DNA of 64,000 nucleotides from CAYRYU01 sp964428355 (GCA_964428355.1 CAYRYU010000013.1:1-64000); one strand, 5' to 3'. Counted from the stretch's first letter, positions 42,482 to 52,022 are shown. Notes: a model not told the origin generated them from the sequence alone. A program made the numbers and translations.

Positions 42482-44089
42482 TCACTGAAATCTGAAACCG
42501 TGGGCTCCTATGAAACCCCACTGCCGGGAGCTGAAATCGCAGATCTCGAGGGTGACCGCCTGGCCCTGCAAACCACTCACATCCCACTTGATCTCGAAGG
42601 GGATGTTACTGTCCCTGGCCGTCATTTTTCGAAGCAGCTTTTCCCCCTTCCAAAGTGCGACATAAACCTTCTGCGCGTCGCTTCCCCCGTGGAGAAAGAA
42701 ATCCAGTTCCCGGGCGTTCTCCGGAACACGGAAACACTGAAAAAGCCTGCCCTGATCCCGGTCTTTGCCTGGACCGTAAGTGGAAACCGCCATCTGGTCT
42801 CCCTGTTGGAAAACGTTGAAATGCGCCGCGTCCCCTTCCTTCTCCCAGGAATCGAGACCCTGCCGGAAATCGCCGTTCTCCAGGTTTCCGCCCTGGGCTT
42901 CCACCATGGCAAGCCGTCCCTGTTCCTGGTCGGGAATCCCCCTTGTAACCTGGGCTGACGGACACAGGTCATATCCAAAACCGAATGCTTTCGCCGGGGA
43001 ATCATAGGTGTAACCGAACCAGATCTCCTGGCCTTCCCTGAAGTTTTCCCGGAACTCGAAGTTTTCGAAAGCAACCCCGCCAGGCAGGGAAGCCCCGGTC
43101 TGCCAGTAGGATTGCCTGCCATTCACCCTGCCCTTGAGAGACTGGTCGAAGTTCCCCTTCCGTTTCAACCAATACTGGGTCATCCATTTTCCCGGATAAT
43201 GCCATGGATTCGCGGAATTCGAGGGAAGTGGCCAGACTTCAGATGGCTCGAATTCATCCGGGGTGACGGGAAGAACGACGTCGCCAGCCGGGGTCCGGTG
43301 AAGTTCGTTCAGATTGTACAACCTCTTCTCTGCGAAGCCATCCCCCCTGAATCCCGGATATAGGGCGGGGGAATGAACCGCTCCCCGCTCGAGCCACAGA
43401 TTCCGGCATCGGGCCAGGTTTCCCATGGTGGCGGTCAGGGTGCATTGTTGCATCGGGAGTCCCCCCGCGGAAAAAATCCTGAACCTGACCCGCTTGGGCA
43501 TGTTTTCGAAGAGGCTTACCTCCAACACCGGTCGGGCCCCGTTCGCGAAAGGTTCCACCTGGATCGCGAAGGTCAGAACCCTCCCATCAGGATAAGTGAG
43601 TATTTTTCCGGGGGGTACGGGACCGGAATCCTGCTTGAACCCCTTTTTCCCCTTGAAGGGGTTGAACCCCTTGAGGACCCTGCCCAGCGAGCTCGCAGCC
43701 CCTTCAGCCTTGAAGTCCTGGTAGAAGTTGGAGACCCGGAATGGCTTCCCCTGTTGGCCGTCTTCACCCTTGTCCAGCTCGGAAAGCCCCTTCCAGGGGC
43801 CAACGAGGGGCTCGATCCCGACGAAATTGAACAGAAAGCACTTTCCGTCCTCCTCGCACCCGATCCGGATCAGTCCTCTCGGTCCTCCGTTTCCGACCCG
43901 GTCGATCGAATAGGGATGGACCGCGACCATGATCCCGTTTCGGATACCGTAGATCAGCGGATCGTCAGCTTTCTGGGGGAAAACGAACTCCCCCCCGAAA
44001 ACGGAGTAGGGGAAGAACAGGACCCCCAACAGAAAAACCATTGGAACAACACACCGTCGGGTCATTCCATTAAGCGAATTCCCCCTCAT
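42482..44089 (-). CDS. Large secreted protein with C-terminal carbohydrate-binding-like domain
   Basis: The 535-residue protein has a signal peptide (RRCVVPMVFLLGVLFFPYSV, cleavage near FGGEF). Its last ~150 residues, starting GGNLENGDFRQGLDSWEKEG, resemble CBM4/9-type galactose-binding jelly rolls. The central part (about 40-370) is beta-rich with no family I can name. ATG 44089 has AGGTGG 7 bp upstream. It is monocistronic, divergent from the molybdopterin-fold gene. It may bind or process a polysaccharide outside the cytoplasm; that is inference. Confidence 0.7.
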   Translation of the reverse strand: MRGNSLNGMTRRCVVPMVFLLGVLFFPYSVFGGEFVFPQKADDPLIYGIRNGIMVAVHPYSIDRVGNGGPRGLIRIGCEEDGKCFLFNFVGIEPLVGPWKGLSELDKGEDGQQGKPFRVSNFYQDFKAEGAASSLGRVLKGFNPFKGKKGFKQDSGPVPPGKILTYPDGRVLTFAIQVEPFANGARPVLEVSLFENMPKRVRFRIFSAGGLPMQQCTLTATMGNLARCRNLWLERGAVHSPALYPGFRGDGFAEKRLYNLNELHRTPAGDVVLPVTPDEFEPSEVWPLPSNSANPWHYPGKWMTQYWLKRKGNFDQSLKGRVNGRQSYWQTGASLPGGVAFENFEFRENFREGQEIWFGYTYDSPAKAFGFGYDLCPSAQVTRGIPDQEQGRLAMVEAQGGNLENGDFRQGLDSWEKEGDAAHFNVFQQGDQMAVSTYGPGKDRDQGRLFQCFRVPENARELDFFLHGGSDAQKVYVALWKGEKLLRKMTARDSNIPFEIKWDVSGLQGQAVTLEICDFSSRQWGFIGAHGFRFQ

Positions 44090-44152
44090 GGTCCATCCAC
44101 CTTTCGATAAGAGTTCCTTTCCAGGTCGGATCCAACCCTGGGATGCCTGCCC

Positions 44153-44181
44153 AGTATACTCTTTGCGTATGCTGGTGGCAG
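44153..44181 (-). promoter_or_regulatory. Possible promoter for the secreted CBM-like protein
   Basis: On the minus strand CTGCCA (44181-44176) and TATACT (44158-44153) have a 17-bp spacer; the -35 matches consensus at four of six bases. Confidence 0.4.
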
Positions 44182-44267
44182 GTTACGTTTTCCCGCCCCT
44201 TTTTCTGGACAGGATTATGTGGTAGATTCTGAATGCCGGAAAATCCAATCTTGGGGGGAGTCCAGGG

Positions 44268-45404
44268 ATGAAAAAGTCACACAGGATGCGTCTTGTTGCG
44301 GTCCTCCTTGCTTGTTTCTCGGGGATCATCTCCGATGCGAGTTTTGGGGCGGAAGAGTGTACCCTCAACGTCGCCGGAGCGGTCAAGACGCCACTTTCCC
44401 TCTCAATCAAGGATCTCGAGGGAATCGGGGTCCGTGAGGAACGCATGAAAGTCGGAACACCCCCCGCCGAGTACCGCGGCGCCTACGGGATCCGGGGAGT
44501 CAGCCTGACAGGTATCCTTGAAAAAGCGGTTTGCACCAAGAATGAAGACGACGGGTTCAACCGTGAACTGGACATGTTCGTGACGGTTCATGGGCGCGAC
44601 GGTTCATGGGTCGCTTTTTCCTGGGGCGAGCTGTTCGCCGGGAACGGGGGAAATCGAATCCTGCTGGTTACAGGAAAGAAGTTCCTTTTTCCACACAAGC
44701 ATTCTGCGATAGCTACTGACGTCTGGGATTGCGGAGCCTGGATCCCCGGGACCGAAAGGATCGGGAACCGCCTCGAGAAGGCGGGATGTCTCACATGCCA
44801 CGTCAAGGGAAACCAGGTCCCCATTACGATCCCCGAAGGGTTCTGCCTCGTCTGCCTGAATGACAACTGGCTTGGACGTTTCGTCGAAGACGTCGTCGAA
44901 ATCCGCGTCGGCCAGATTCCCCCGATCGTCAGGCCAACCTTCAAACCCCTGGACAAAGATACGATGTTCGTTGCCACACCCACCCTTTCCTTTCTCGATG
45001 GAACGACGAAAGCCATCGGGACCGAAACTCTCGCGGGACTTTCGCCGATCGTCTCCAAGGAAGCCACCTTCGGCATGGGGAAGGGATTTCACGGTATCCA
45101 CACCATGGAGGGCATTCCCCTTTCGCGGCTTTTCCAGGGTCGCCCCGATTTGGATCAATGGAAACACCTTCTAGTGCTCGTAACCGGAGGGGACGGGTAC
45201 CGCTCCGTGTTCTCGGGTGGAGAGATAATGGGTTCTCATGCGGCTGACGAGGTCCGGATAGCGGCCCGAGAGGACGGAAGGGATGAAGGTCCGGGCTACG
45301 GCCGGTTCAAGCTTTTCTCCGTTTCCGATTTTTTCGTTGACCGCAGTATCCGGACTGTTGCCGAAATCAGGTGCTTCGTGCCAGAGATCGGAGACAAAAA
45401 GTGA
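44268..45404 (+). CDS. Exported sulfite-oxidase-fold (molybdopterin) protein with CxxCH
   Basis: The 378-residue protein has a signal peptide (MRLVAVLLACFSGIISDASFG) and two regions resembling the oxidoreductase molybdopterin-binding (sulfite oxidase/YedY-like) fold: LNVAGAVKTPLSLSIKDLEG with GIRGVSLTGILEKAV, and later FHGIHTMEGIPLSRLF with LLVLVTGGDGYRSVFSGGEI. The middle carries CLTCH, a CxxCH c-type haem motif, and nearby CGAWIPGTE and FCLVCLND. No twin-arginine motif is visible, so the cofactor may be absent or loaded after Sec export. It is followed after 17 bp by a TupA-like gene. Confidence 0.7.
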   Translation: MKKSHRMRLVAVLLACFSGIISDASFGAEECTLNVAGAVKTPLSLSIKDLEGIGVREERMKVGTPPAEYRGAYGIRGVSLTGILEKAVCTKNEDDGFNRELDMFVTVHGRDGSWVAFSWGELFAGNGGNRILLVTGKKFLFPHKHSAIATDVWDCGAWIPGTERIGNRLEKAGCLTCHVKGNQVPITIPEGFCLVCLNDNWLGRFVEDVVEIRVGQIPPIVRPTFKPLDKDTMFVATPTLSFLDGTTKAIGTETLAGLSPIVSKEATFGMGKGFHGIHTMEGIPLSRLFQGRPDLDQWKHLLVLVTGGDGYRSVFSGGEIMGSHAADEVRIAAREDGRDEGPGYGRFKLFSVSDFFVDRSIRTVAEIRCFVPEIGDKK

Positions 45405-45421
45405 TAACGAGGCGAGCTTCC

Positions 45422-46237
45422 ATGAAGAAATTTCCGATCTGGATGGTCCTTTCTGCAATCCTGGTTTGTGTGGGGCTCTACGCCGAAACGGCCACGCAAT
45501 CGATTGTTCTTGCAACTACCACCTCCACCCAGCAGACGGGGTTGTTGGACGTCCTCCTCCCGGCCTTCGCCAGGGAGACAGGGATACTGGTCAAACCGAT
45601 CGCGGTTGGAACGGGGAAGGCCCTGGAGCTGGGGAAAAACGGGGATGCCGATGTGGTAATGGTGCACGCCAGATCACTGGAGGACAGATTCGTCGCCGAC
45701 GGTTACGGGGAGAACGCCTGGGACCTGATGTACAACGATTTCGTAATTCTGGGCCCGGCCTCCGACCCTGCCGGTGTCAAAGGGGTTGCGTCTGCGTCGA
45801 TCGCCTTCCGGAAACTCGCCGATGAAAAGACCGTGTTCGTTTCCCGGGCGGACAAGTCCGGAACCCATCAGAAGGAACTCGAACTCTGGGAATCAGCCAA
45901 GGTGAAGAAAACCGGTGCCTCCTATCTCGAAGCAGGGCAGGGAATGGCAGAAACCATGCGTCTGGCTGATGAGAAGGGCGGGTACACTCTTTGTGACCGG
46001 GCCACGTGGCTGGCAGTGGGAAAATCCACCGGCCTCGCTCTGATTTACCAAAACCCCGCCGAGTTGAACAACCCCTATGGGGTGATCGTGGTCTCCGAGA
46101 AAAAAGTCCCCGGGGTCAAAACCGGACTGGCGAACAGGTTCGTGGAATGGCTGGTTTCCCCGGCAGGGCAAAAGATCATCGTGGAGTACAAGCTGGAAGG
46201 CGAAACCCTTTTCCATCTTTCCGTGAAAAAGCGCTGA
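45422..46237 (+). CDS. TupA-like tungstate-binding protein
   Basis: The 271-residue protein has a signal peptide (MKKFPIWMVLSAILVCVGLY) and then LATTTSTQQTGLLDVLLPAF, the TTTS...GLL motif of TupA substrate-binding proteins. Other TupA-type segments are VGTGKALELGKNGDADVVMV, MYNDFVILGP, SRADKSGTHQKELELW and FVEWLVSPAGQKII. It would capture tungstate for an ABC importer. No tupB/tupC follows: the next gene is convergent after 16 bp. The pairing with a molybdopterin-fold gene hints at a tungsten-related function. Confidence 0.88.
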   Translation: MKKFPIWMVLSAILVCVGLYAETATQSIVLATTTSTQQTGLLDVLLPAFARETGILVKPIAVGTGKALELGKNGDADVVMVHARSLEDRFVADGYGENAWDLMYNDFVILGPASDPAGVKGVASASIAFRKLADEKTVFVSRADKSGTHQKELELWESAKVKKTGASYLEAGQGMAETMRLADEKGGYTLCDRATWLAVGKSTGLALIYQNPAELNNPYGVIVVSEKKVPGVKTGLANRFVEWLVSPAGQKIIVEYKLEGETLFHLSVKKR

Positions 46238-46253
46238 GGCCGGCTTTCTTGCG

Positions 46254-47354
46254 TTATTTCCCGAACAGGAGCTCAAAAAGGGGAAACAGGATCTCCACCA
46301 GGATCAGGATGATCACGGTCACTTCGAGAGCGGTCGATTTCGCCAGATCGACCCGGTCGACGATCATCCGCTGAACGTCTTCGATCTCCTCGATCTTCTC
46401 CTTGACCGAGGCGAACCATTCCTGGATGTTGAATGTCTCGTTGAGCTTGAAGTAAAGGGCTTCGAAATAGGAATCGTCCGTGACTTTCGTCGTGTTGGTG
46501 ATATCCTTGACCAGGTCGACAAGGTCCATCCTGATCGCCGTGAGCCGCAGGACCTGCCTGACCTGCATCCGGAAATCCTTTCTGAGCCATGCAAGAGGCA
46601 TCAGACGGTCGGTGACCGGAAGCCGGTCGAGAAAATCGTAGGTTTTCTCGATGCTGCGGTCGAGGATGTGGTCGTAAACCTTCAACTCGAACAACTGCAC
46701 CCTGGACAGCTCGAGGAAGTTCACCACGTCACTGTAATTGACGGTGGTGGCAAGGACCCCCTGATTTCCTGAAATTAAGAGGGTTTCTCCCTCCCCCAGG
46801 TCGATGGTCCGGACGGGGGACCTTTTCTGGGTGAGGGGAACGTTCTCGTCGTTCGGAAGGAGGATTCGCCGCGCTTCGTCCTGGCCAAGCGCCTGGTCGA
46901 TGGAAAGCAGATGGAAGCGGTCGTTGAAAGGAGGCGCATGGTATTCTTTCTTCAGGTTCTTCAGCAGGACCGGCTCCAGACGATCGACATCCCTCTTGTA
47001 CACATGTTCGAGCAATGTTTGGCCCTCGTCCGGGAAATCGAATGTGCGGGTCCAGAACAGTTGGGAAGGCTGGAGAGGATTCCCGCTCAGATCGACCTGA
47101 TACTCGAAAACGGCGACTCCGTAGCTGAAAAGCTTGATGTAGGAAGTGAGAAGGAGGGTTGTCCCCTCCGCCCCGACCGTGATCTCGGAGCGCTTGACCC
47201 TTATCGGGGCGAGTTCGGAGGCGACGAAGTATTCTGAATAGACGCGCGCGGTGGATTCGGAAACCGTTTTTCCAAGGCTTTCCGCAAGCTCGGTGAACCG
47301 CCCGCTGTCGAACTCACCCCCCAGATCGCGAATGTAGAGATGGATGGCCCTCAT
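46254..47354 (-). CDS. RMD1/DUF155-like membrane-anchored protein
   Basis: The 366-residue protein has a soluble N-terminal part, a helical segment (VQLFELKVYDHILDRSIEKT) and a C-terminal transmembrane helix (EVTVIILILVEILFPLFELL). The end resembles the RMD1/YagE (DUF155) family, where a helical domain is followed by a conserved LE..II.LI..EI membrane anchor. In eukaryotes RMD1 acts at the mitochondrial membrane; the bacterial role is unknown. It starts 1 bp after the dapB stop and is the last gene of that operon. Confidence 0.6.
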   Translation of the reverse strand: MRAIHLYIRDLGGEFDSGRFTELAESLGKTVSESTARVYSEYFVASELAPIRVKRSEITVGAEGTTLLLTSYIKLFSYGVAVFEYQVDLSGNPLQPSQLFWTRTFDFPDEGQTLLEHVYKRDVDRLEPVLLKNLKKEYHAPPFNDRFHLLSIDQALGQDEARRILLPNDENVPLTQKRSPVRTIDLGEGETLLISGNQGVLATTVNYSDVVNFLELSRVQLFELKVYDHILDRSIEKTYDFLDRLPVTDRLMPLAWLRKDFRMQVRQVLRLTAIRMDLVDLVKDITNTTKVTDDSYFEALYFKLNETFNIQEWFASVKEKIEEIEDVQRMIVDRVDLAKSTALEVTVIILILVEILFPLFELLFGK

Positions 47355-47355
47355 C

Positions 47356-48105
47356 TCAGAGTTCGAGGCCTGTCCGGAGTCCTTTCGTTTTCAAGAGCTG
47401 CTTCAATCCAAGCTGGACGCCTGGAATGAAGGATTCCCGCTGGAAGGAATCGTGGCGGATTGTCAGGCACTGTCCGATATCCCCGAAAATTGCCTCCTGG
47501 TGTGCCAGGAGCCCGGGAAGACGGACGGAATGGATGGGAACGCTTTCGGGATCGTCGTCCGGGGTCTTCCCAAGGACTTTCAGGATGGCTTCCCGCGTCC
47601 GGAGGGAAGTTCCGGAGGGTTTGTCGATTTTCTGGGGGTGGTGCAGCTCGATGATCTCTACATTCGGAATGTATTTGGCGGCTTTCTGGCAGAAATCCAT
47701 CATCAGGATGGCCCCGAGAGCGAAATTGGGGACGATCAGGACCGCGGTATCGGTCTTTTCGGCAAGGTGGGCGAGCTTCTCCGTATCCTCGGGGGAGATT
47801 CCGGTGGTTCCAACGAGAACGGGAACCGACTCCTGGAGGCATTGGGCAACGTTTCCCACGACTGCCTGGGGCGTGGTGAAGTCGATGGCGATGTCGATCT
47901 TCGCTTCCGCAAGGATCGTCTGGAGGTTGTTCGAGATCGGGATGCCCAGATGCCCCGCATTGAGGACCTGGCCCAGGTCATCACCGGTGCGGGCGACATC
48001 GACTCCCGCGGCCAGTTGGAACTCCTGGCTGGAAAGGAGGCTCCGGGAGATAACCTGCCCCATCTTCCCAAGGCAACCTATCATGCAGATCCTGCGCTTC
48101 GTCAT
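47356..48105 (-). CDS. dapB: 4-Hydroxy-tetrahydrodipicolinate reductase DapB
   Basis: The 249-residue enzyme reduces (2S,4S)-4-hydroxy-tetrahydrodipicolinate with NAD(P)H in lysine/diaminopimelate synthesis. It has the nucleotide loop MIGCLGKMGQVI (a GxxGxMG form), IDFTTPQAVVGNV, VGTTGISPEDTEKL, VPNFALGAILMM and the catalytic ELHHPQKIDKPSGTSLRT with its paired His and Lys. Length is typical. It lies 47 bp after dut and feeds peptidoglycan precursor supply. Confidence 0.97.
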   Translation of the reverse strand: MTKRRICMIGCLGKMGQVISRSLLSSQEFQLAAGVDVARTGDDLGQVLNAGHLGIPISNNLQTILAEAKIDIAIDFTTPQAVVGNVAQCLQESVPVLVGTTGISPEDTEKLAHLAEKTDTAVLIVPNFALGAILMMDFCQKAAKYIPNVEIIELHHPQKIDKPSGTSLRTREAILKVLGKTPDDDPESVPIHSVRLPGLLAHQEAIFGDIGQCLTIRHDSFQRESFIPGVQLGLKQLLKTKGLRTGLEL

Positions 48106-48152
48106 GGCTTTCTCCTTTTCTGCCGGAAGTTTTCCGCCCTATCTTCCATCGG

Positions 48153-48605
48153 TCACCGTCCGGTTGAACCGAAGCCGTTTTCCCCCCGCTCCGAGGAATC
48201 CAGGTGGGGGACGGTCTGGAAATCGGCCTCCAGCGCCCGGGCGACCACCATCTGGGCGATCCTCATCCCGGGTTCAACAGGAAAGGGCTGGGGGCCGTGG
48301 TTGATAAGGATCACGGATACCTCACCCCGGTAGTCGCAGTCAATAGTTCCGGGGGCGTTCAGGACCGTTACCCCGTGTTTCGCTGCCAGACCCGACCGGG
48401 GTCTGACCTGAGCCTCGAACCCCGGGGGGATCGAGATTTTCATCCCCGTGGGGACCTTTTCGAAGGCCCCAGGCGCGATCTGAAGGCCAACCCGTGAACA
48501 GATGTCGTATCCCGATGCTCCCGCGCTGGCCTTCCTGGGGAGGACCGGAGGGGTTCCCGGTAGGAACTCGACCTGGATGCGGACCGGGGTGGTCGTGGAG
48601 CTCAT
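48153..48605 (-). CDS. dut: dUTP diphosphatase (dUTPase)
   Basis: The 150-residue trimeric enzyme hydrolyses dUTP to dUMP, limiting uracil in DNA and providing dTMP precursor. The five motifs are visible: SAGASGYDICS (motif 1), PRSGLAAKHGVTV (2), GTIDCDYRGEVSVIL (3), RIAQMVVA (4) and the C-terminal SSERGENGFGSTG (5). Its ATG 48605 overlaps the aminotransferase stop by 4 bp. The frame is open upstream but that region duplicates the aminotransferase end. Confidence 0.97.
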   Translation of the reverse strand: MSSTTTPVRIQVEFLPGTPPVLPRKASAGASGYDICSRVGLQIAPGAFEKVPTGMKISIPPGFEAQVRPRSGLAAKHGVTVLNAPGTIDCDYRGEVSVILINHGPQPFPVEPGMRIAQMVVARALEADFQTVPHLDSSERGENGFGSTGR

Positions 48606-49882
48606 CCCGCTGTGCTCCCGCCCTTTCCCTTTCCCTTGGCCTTTCCCACACCTTCTGCGACGGCGAAATGTTCGTATCCAGAGTTTTTCTCGGTGACCTG
48701 GAACTGTCGGACGGCGTGTTGGAGGGCGGTCATCGCTTTCTTGAGTTTTCCAACCTCGAGGCAATAGCTGATCCGGATCTCGTTCTTTCCAAGGCCCGCA
48801 GTCACATAGAACCCCCCCGCGGGGGCGACGAGGACGGTTTCACCCTCGTGGTTGAAGTCGGTCATGAGCCACTTCGCGAAATTCTCGGCGTCGAGGATCG
48901 GGAGCTTGGCGATCACGTAGAAGGCTCCCGTGGGGGTCCGGCAGACTACGCCCGGGATCTTGGAAAAGCCCTCCATTACGGCATCGCGCCGTTTCTGATA
49001 CTCCTCCAGGATCGGTTTGAAATAGGAGGGGTCCATCAGGATTCCTGCCCTGGCAGCCCATTGCTCAACCGTCGGCGAACTGAGGCGGGCCTGGGCGAGC
49101 TTCATGGATGCCGCCATCACTTCCTGGTTCTTGCTGGCGATCAGGCCGATCCGGGCACCGCACGCCGAATACCGCTTCGAGATGCTGTCCACCAGAATGG
49201 CATGCTCGTTTGCGCCGGGTATCTGGAGGATGGAGACGTGGGAGAGTCCGTCGTAGGTGAACTCCCGGTAGACTTCATCGGCGATGATGAAGAGTTGATG
49301 CTTCTTCGCGAGCCAAAGAAGCCCCTCCAGGGTCTTCCGCGAATAGACCGTTCCGGTGGGGTTGTTGGGGTTGCAGATCAGGATCGCCTTGGTCCTTTGC
49401 GTGATCGCATGTTCGATCGTTTCGACAGGGGGAAGCTGGAAGCCATCCTCCGCGTAGGTCGTCAGCGCCTTCAACCGGACGCCGGTTTCGAAGGCCATGC
49501 CGTTGTAGTTGGTGTAGAAAGGCTCGAAAACCAGGATTTCATCACCCGGGTCGCAGATGGCAAGGAAAGCGAAAAAAATGGCCTCGCTTCCCCCTGTCGT
49601 GACAATGATTTCGCCAGGGTCGAGGGGGATCCCGTTTTTGTGGTAATACCCGGAGAAAGCCTCGAGCAGAAAATCCTCGCCGGGGGAGGGGCTGTAAGCA
49701 AGCACCTGCTGGTCGAAAGACCGGATCGCCTCACGGACCGGCAGTGGAGTGGGTATGTCCGGTTGCCCGATGTTCAGGGGGTAAACCGTGACCCCTTTCT
49801 TCCTGGCGGCGTTGGCCAGGGGAATCAGTTTTCGGATTGGTGAGGCTTGCATCTCCTTGGCGCGTTGTGAGACTCCGATCAT
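48602..49882 (-). CDS. PLP-dependent class I/II aminotransferase
   Basis: The 426-residue fold-type I aminotransferase has LNIGQPDIPTPLPVREAI, IIVTTGGSEAIFFAFLAI, CNPNNPTGTVYSRKTLEGLL, IADEVYREF and the PLP-lysine motif DSISKRYSACGARIG. These place it in the aspartate aminotransferase Ib-like group. Linkage to dapB makes a role in aspartate/diaminopimelate metabolism plausible but not shown. The C-terminal ~20 residues are a Lys/Gly-rich tail (EGVGKAKGKGKGGSTAG) absent from typical members. AAGGAAGG lies 7 bp before ATG 49882. Confidence 0.93.
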   Translation of the reverse strand: MIGVSQRAKEMQASPIRKLIPLANAARKKGVTVYPLNIGQPDIPTPLPVREAIRSFDQQVLAYSPSPGEDFLLEAFSGYYHKNGIPLDPGEIIVTTGGSEAIFFAFLAICDPGDEILVFEPFYTNYNGMAFETGVRLKALTTYAEDGFQLPPVETIEHAITQRTKAILICNPNNPTGTVYSRKTLEGLLWLAKKHQLFIIADEVYREFTYDGLSHVSILQIPGANEHAILVDSISKRYSACGARIGLIASKNQEVMAASMKLAQARLSSPTVEQWAARAGILMDPSYFKPILEEYQKRRDAVMEGFSKIPGVVCRTPTGAFYVIAKLPILDAENFAKWLMTDFNHEGETVLVAPAGGFYVTAGLGKNEIRISYCLEVGKLKKAMTALQHAVRQFQVTEKNSGYEHFAVAEGVGKAKGKGKGGSTAG

Positions 49883-50024
49883 ACTGCTTCCTTCCTTTCT
49901 GCACTTGGTGGGTTCCCCCGGGGAAACCCCGGGAATTCTACCCCTTTGGGCCGGAAATGTCGAGAGGGGGCTCGAACCCACTTCCCCTAATGTTCCGGGT
50001 GAATCCTTCCGACATTCTAGTGAG

Positions 50025-52022
50025 ATGAAAAAATTCCGGATGCTTCTGTCGTTTTTCCTTTTGGTGGGTTTTCTGACCCTCCTGGGCTGTCTCTCTTCCT
50101 CGAAGACCACTCCCGGAAGCCTTTCCGGCTATGTCACCGATGCGAACGGAAAGGCACTCAGCGGAGTCAGGGTATCCACCCCGAGCGGGGCGACCTACTC
50201 GGACACCGCAGGCTTCTGGCTTCTCGAAGGGCTGGAACCGAACATCTACACGGTCACCGCCGCCCGCGATGGATACGAAACCCTTACGAGATCCGTCGAA
50301 GTGATCACCGCCACGATCGTCGAGGAGGTCAACTTCTCCCTCGCGCAGAAAGGCGCCCTCTATGGAGTGAACGTCTCTTCCATCACTTCGACGGGAGCGG
50401 TGGTCACGTTCAACACTCAGGAAAAGGGGATCGGGCATGTACAGTACGGTACCAACACCCTCTACGAGAAAAACACTCTCGAGAACGCCTCCGCAACGAC
50501 CGTACATCAATTCACCCTTTCGGCGCTGACCCCGGCAACCACCTACCATTTCATCTGCGTTGCGACCGACCCCAAGGGCCGGACCCTCCGGTCCTCGGAC
50601 AATACGTTCACGACGCTCTACACACAGCGGGGCGATCCACCCACCTCGATTTCGGCCGCAAAGGTCCCCTACTCGGATACCATTCTCGTTACCTGGAATT
50701 CCGATACCGGCGCGGATTTCGCGGGCTACAGGGTTTATCGCGGGGAAACCGCCTCCGGGCCGTTCTCGGCGGTGGACTCCGGGGCCATCCAGAATCCTGC
50801 CTATTATGACACCAACGTGAGTCCTGGCGAAAAGGTCTTCTACCGGGTCACCCGGGTTTCGGGAACGGGCGAGGAAAGCCCGCCAAGCCAGGTCGCCTCG
50901 ATCCTCCTTCCCGGAACCACCCGCCGGAACGTAGTCTGGACGGCGGAACGCGGCCCCTACATCCTTGATGGTGACCTGATAGTGAAACAGGATTGCAGCC
51001 TCACGATCACAGGGGGAACCGCCATTCAGGTCGCCGCAACGGACAAGTGGGACACGGATTCATCCTCCGACCGGAAAGTCGAAATCAAGGTCAACGGAAC
51101 CCTGGTCGTGCAGGGGACCGACGGCGCACCGGTGACGATGACGTCTTACGCCCCCAACCCCCAGGCTGGGGATTGGGTGGGAATCGGGTTCACGAATCTG
51201 GCCAATCTCAACACGTCCTCGATCACGGGGCTCAGCGTCTCTTTCGCCATCGACGGGTTGAGAGGGGACGCGGGAATCCCCGCAATCAGCTCTGCAACCT
51301 TCAGGAATTGCAGCGAAGCCGGAATCGAATGCCGGGCTGCCCGTTCCGCTGTCTCGATTTCGAACGCGACGGCGGACACCTGCACGACCGGGATACTCGT
51401 CGCCTCGAGCCCGGTTTCAGTGAAAATCGATTCGTGCCTGGCCACTCGCTGTTTCTACGGGATCGTCTCCCGCGACAATTCGATTTCCGAGATAACCAAC
51501 AACCGGGTACGTTTCTGGAGCGTGACCGGAATTGAGGTCGGAAACGCATCCGGAACCTCCCAGACCAGGAAAAATGTCGTCGGCCCGGGCTCGAACGGCA
51601 CCGGAATCGTGGCACGGGGAAGGGACGAGGTCCGCAGGAACACCGTCCAGGCGCAGATCGGCATCGAGATCGCGGAGAGTGCCAGGGCAAGCCTGAGGAG
51701 CAACCTCATACTCGCCGACGCCAGCAGGTATTCGATTGGAGTCCTGTATACCGGTACTGCAAGCTATTCTCCAGCCTCCCACACGATCCAGGCGAACGAC
51801 GTCTGGAACATCACCGCATCCAACACCCAGAGATACCGCGATTTGAAGGGGGCGGTCCTGGCGGGGGTCAGTTCGGACAGGCGGATCAATCCGACCCTCT
51901 ACGGCGGGGACCCCTTTGTGGGAGTGCAGGACGCCACTTTCGATTACCGGCCGATGCAAGACAGCCAGCTGAAGAGCGCAGGATACGGCGGTGAGGATAT
52001 CGGGGCATACGATGTTCCATGA
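50025..52022 (+). CDS. Beta-helix lipoprotein, tandem copy 1
   Basis: The 665-residue protein starts with a lipoprotein signal peptide ending LTLLGC, lipidated Cys near residue 22. Next come a carboxypeptidase-regulatory-like domain (about 33-95, SLSGYVTDANGKALSGVRVS), two fibronectin-III-like domains (about 100-185 and 195-280), and a right-handed parallel beta-helix (about 290-640) with repeats such as NASGTSQTRKNVVGPGSNGTG. It is probably displayed on the cell surface and could bind or cleave polysaccharide; no catalytic triad can be identified. It ends GAYDVP, overlapping the next paralogue by 11 bp. Confidence 0.85.
   Translation: MKKFRMLLSFFLLVGFLTLLGCLSSSKTTPGSLSGYVTDANGKALSGVRVSTPSGATYSDTAGFWLLEGLEPNIYTVTAARDGYETLTRSVEVITATIVEEVNFSLAQKGALYGVNVSSITSTGAVVTFNTQEKGIGHVQYGTNTLYEKNTLENASATTVHQFTLSALTPATTYHFICVATDPKGRTLRSSDNTFTTLYTQRGDPPTSISAAKVPYSDTILVTWNSDTGADFAGYRVYRGETASGPFSAVDSGAIQNPAYYDTNVSPGEKVFYRVTRVSGTGEESPPSQVASILLPGTTRRNVVWTAERGPYILDGDLIVKQDCSLTITGGTAIQVAATDKWDTDSSSDRKVEIKVNGTLVVQGTDGAPVTMTSYAPNPQAGDWVGIGFTNLANLNTSSITGLSVSFAIDGLRGDAGIPAISSATFRNCSEAGIECRAARSAVSISNATADTCTTGILVASSPVSVKIDSCLATRCFYGIVSRDNSISEITNNRVRFWSVTGIEVGNASGTSQTRKNVVGPGSNGTGIVARGRDEVRRNTVQAQIGIEIAESARASLRSNLILADASRYSIGVLYTGTASYSPASHTIQANDVWNITASNTQRYRDLKGAVLAGVSSDRRINPTLYGGDPFVGVQDATFDYRPMQDSQLKSAGYGGEDIGAYDVP

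Noticed and set aside
49965..50010. tRNA T-arm-like sequence on the minus strand (GGGTTCGAGCCC)
   Set aside because: The T-stem does not pair fully and no matching acceptor, D or anticodon arms exist upstream; that region is the start of a lipoprotein gene. Possibly chance.
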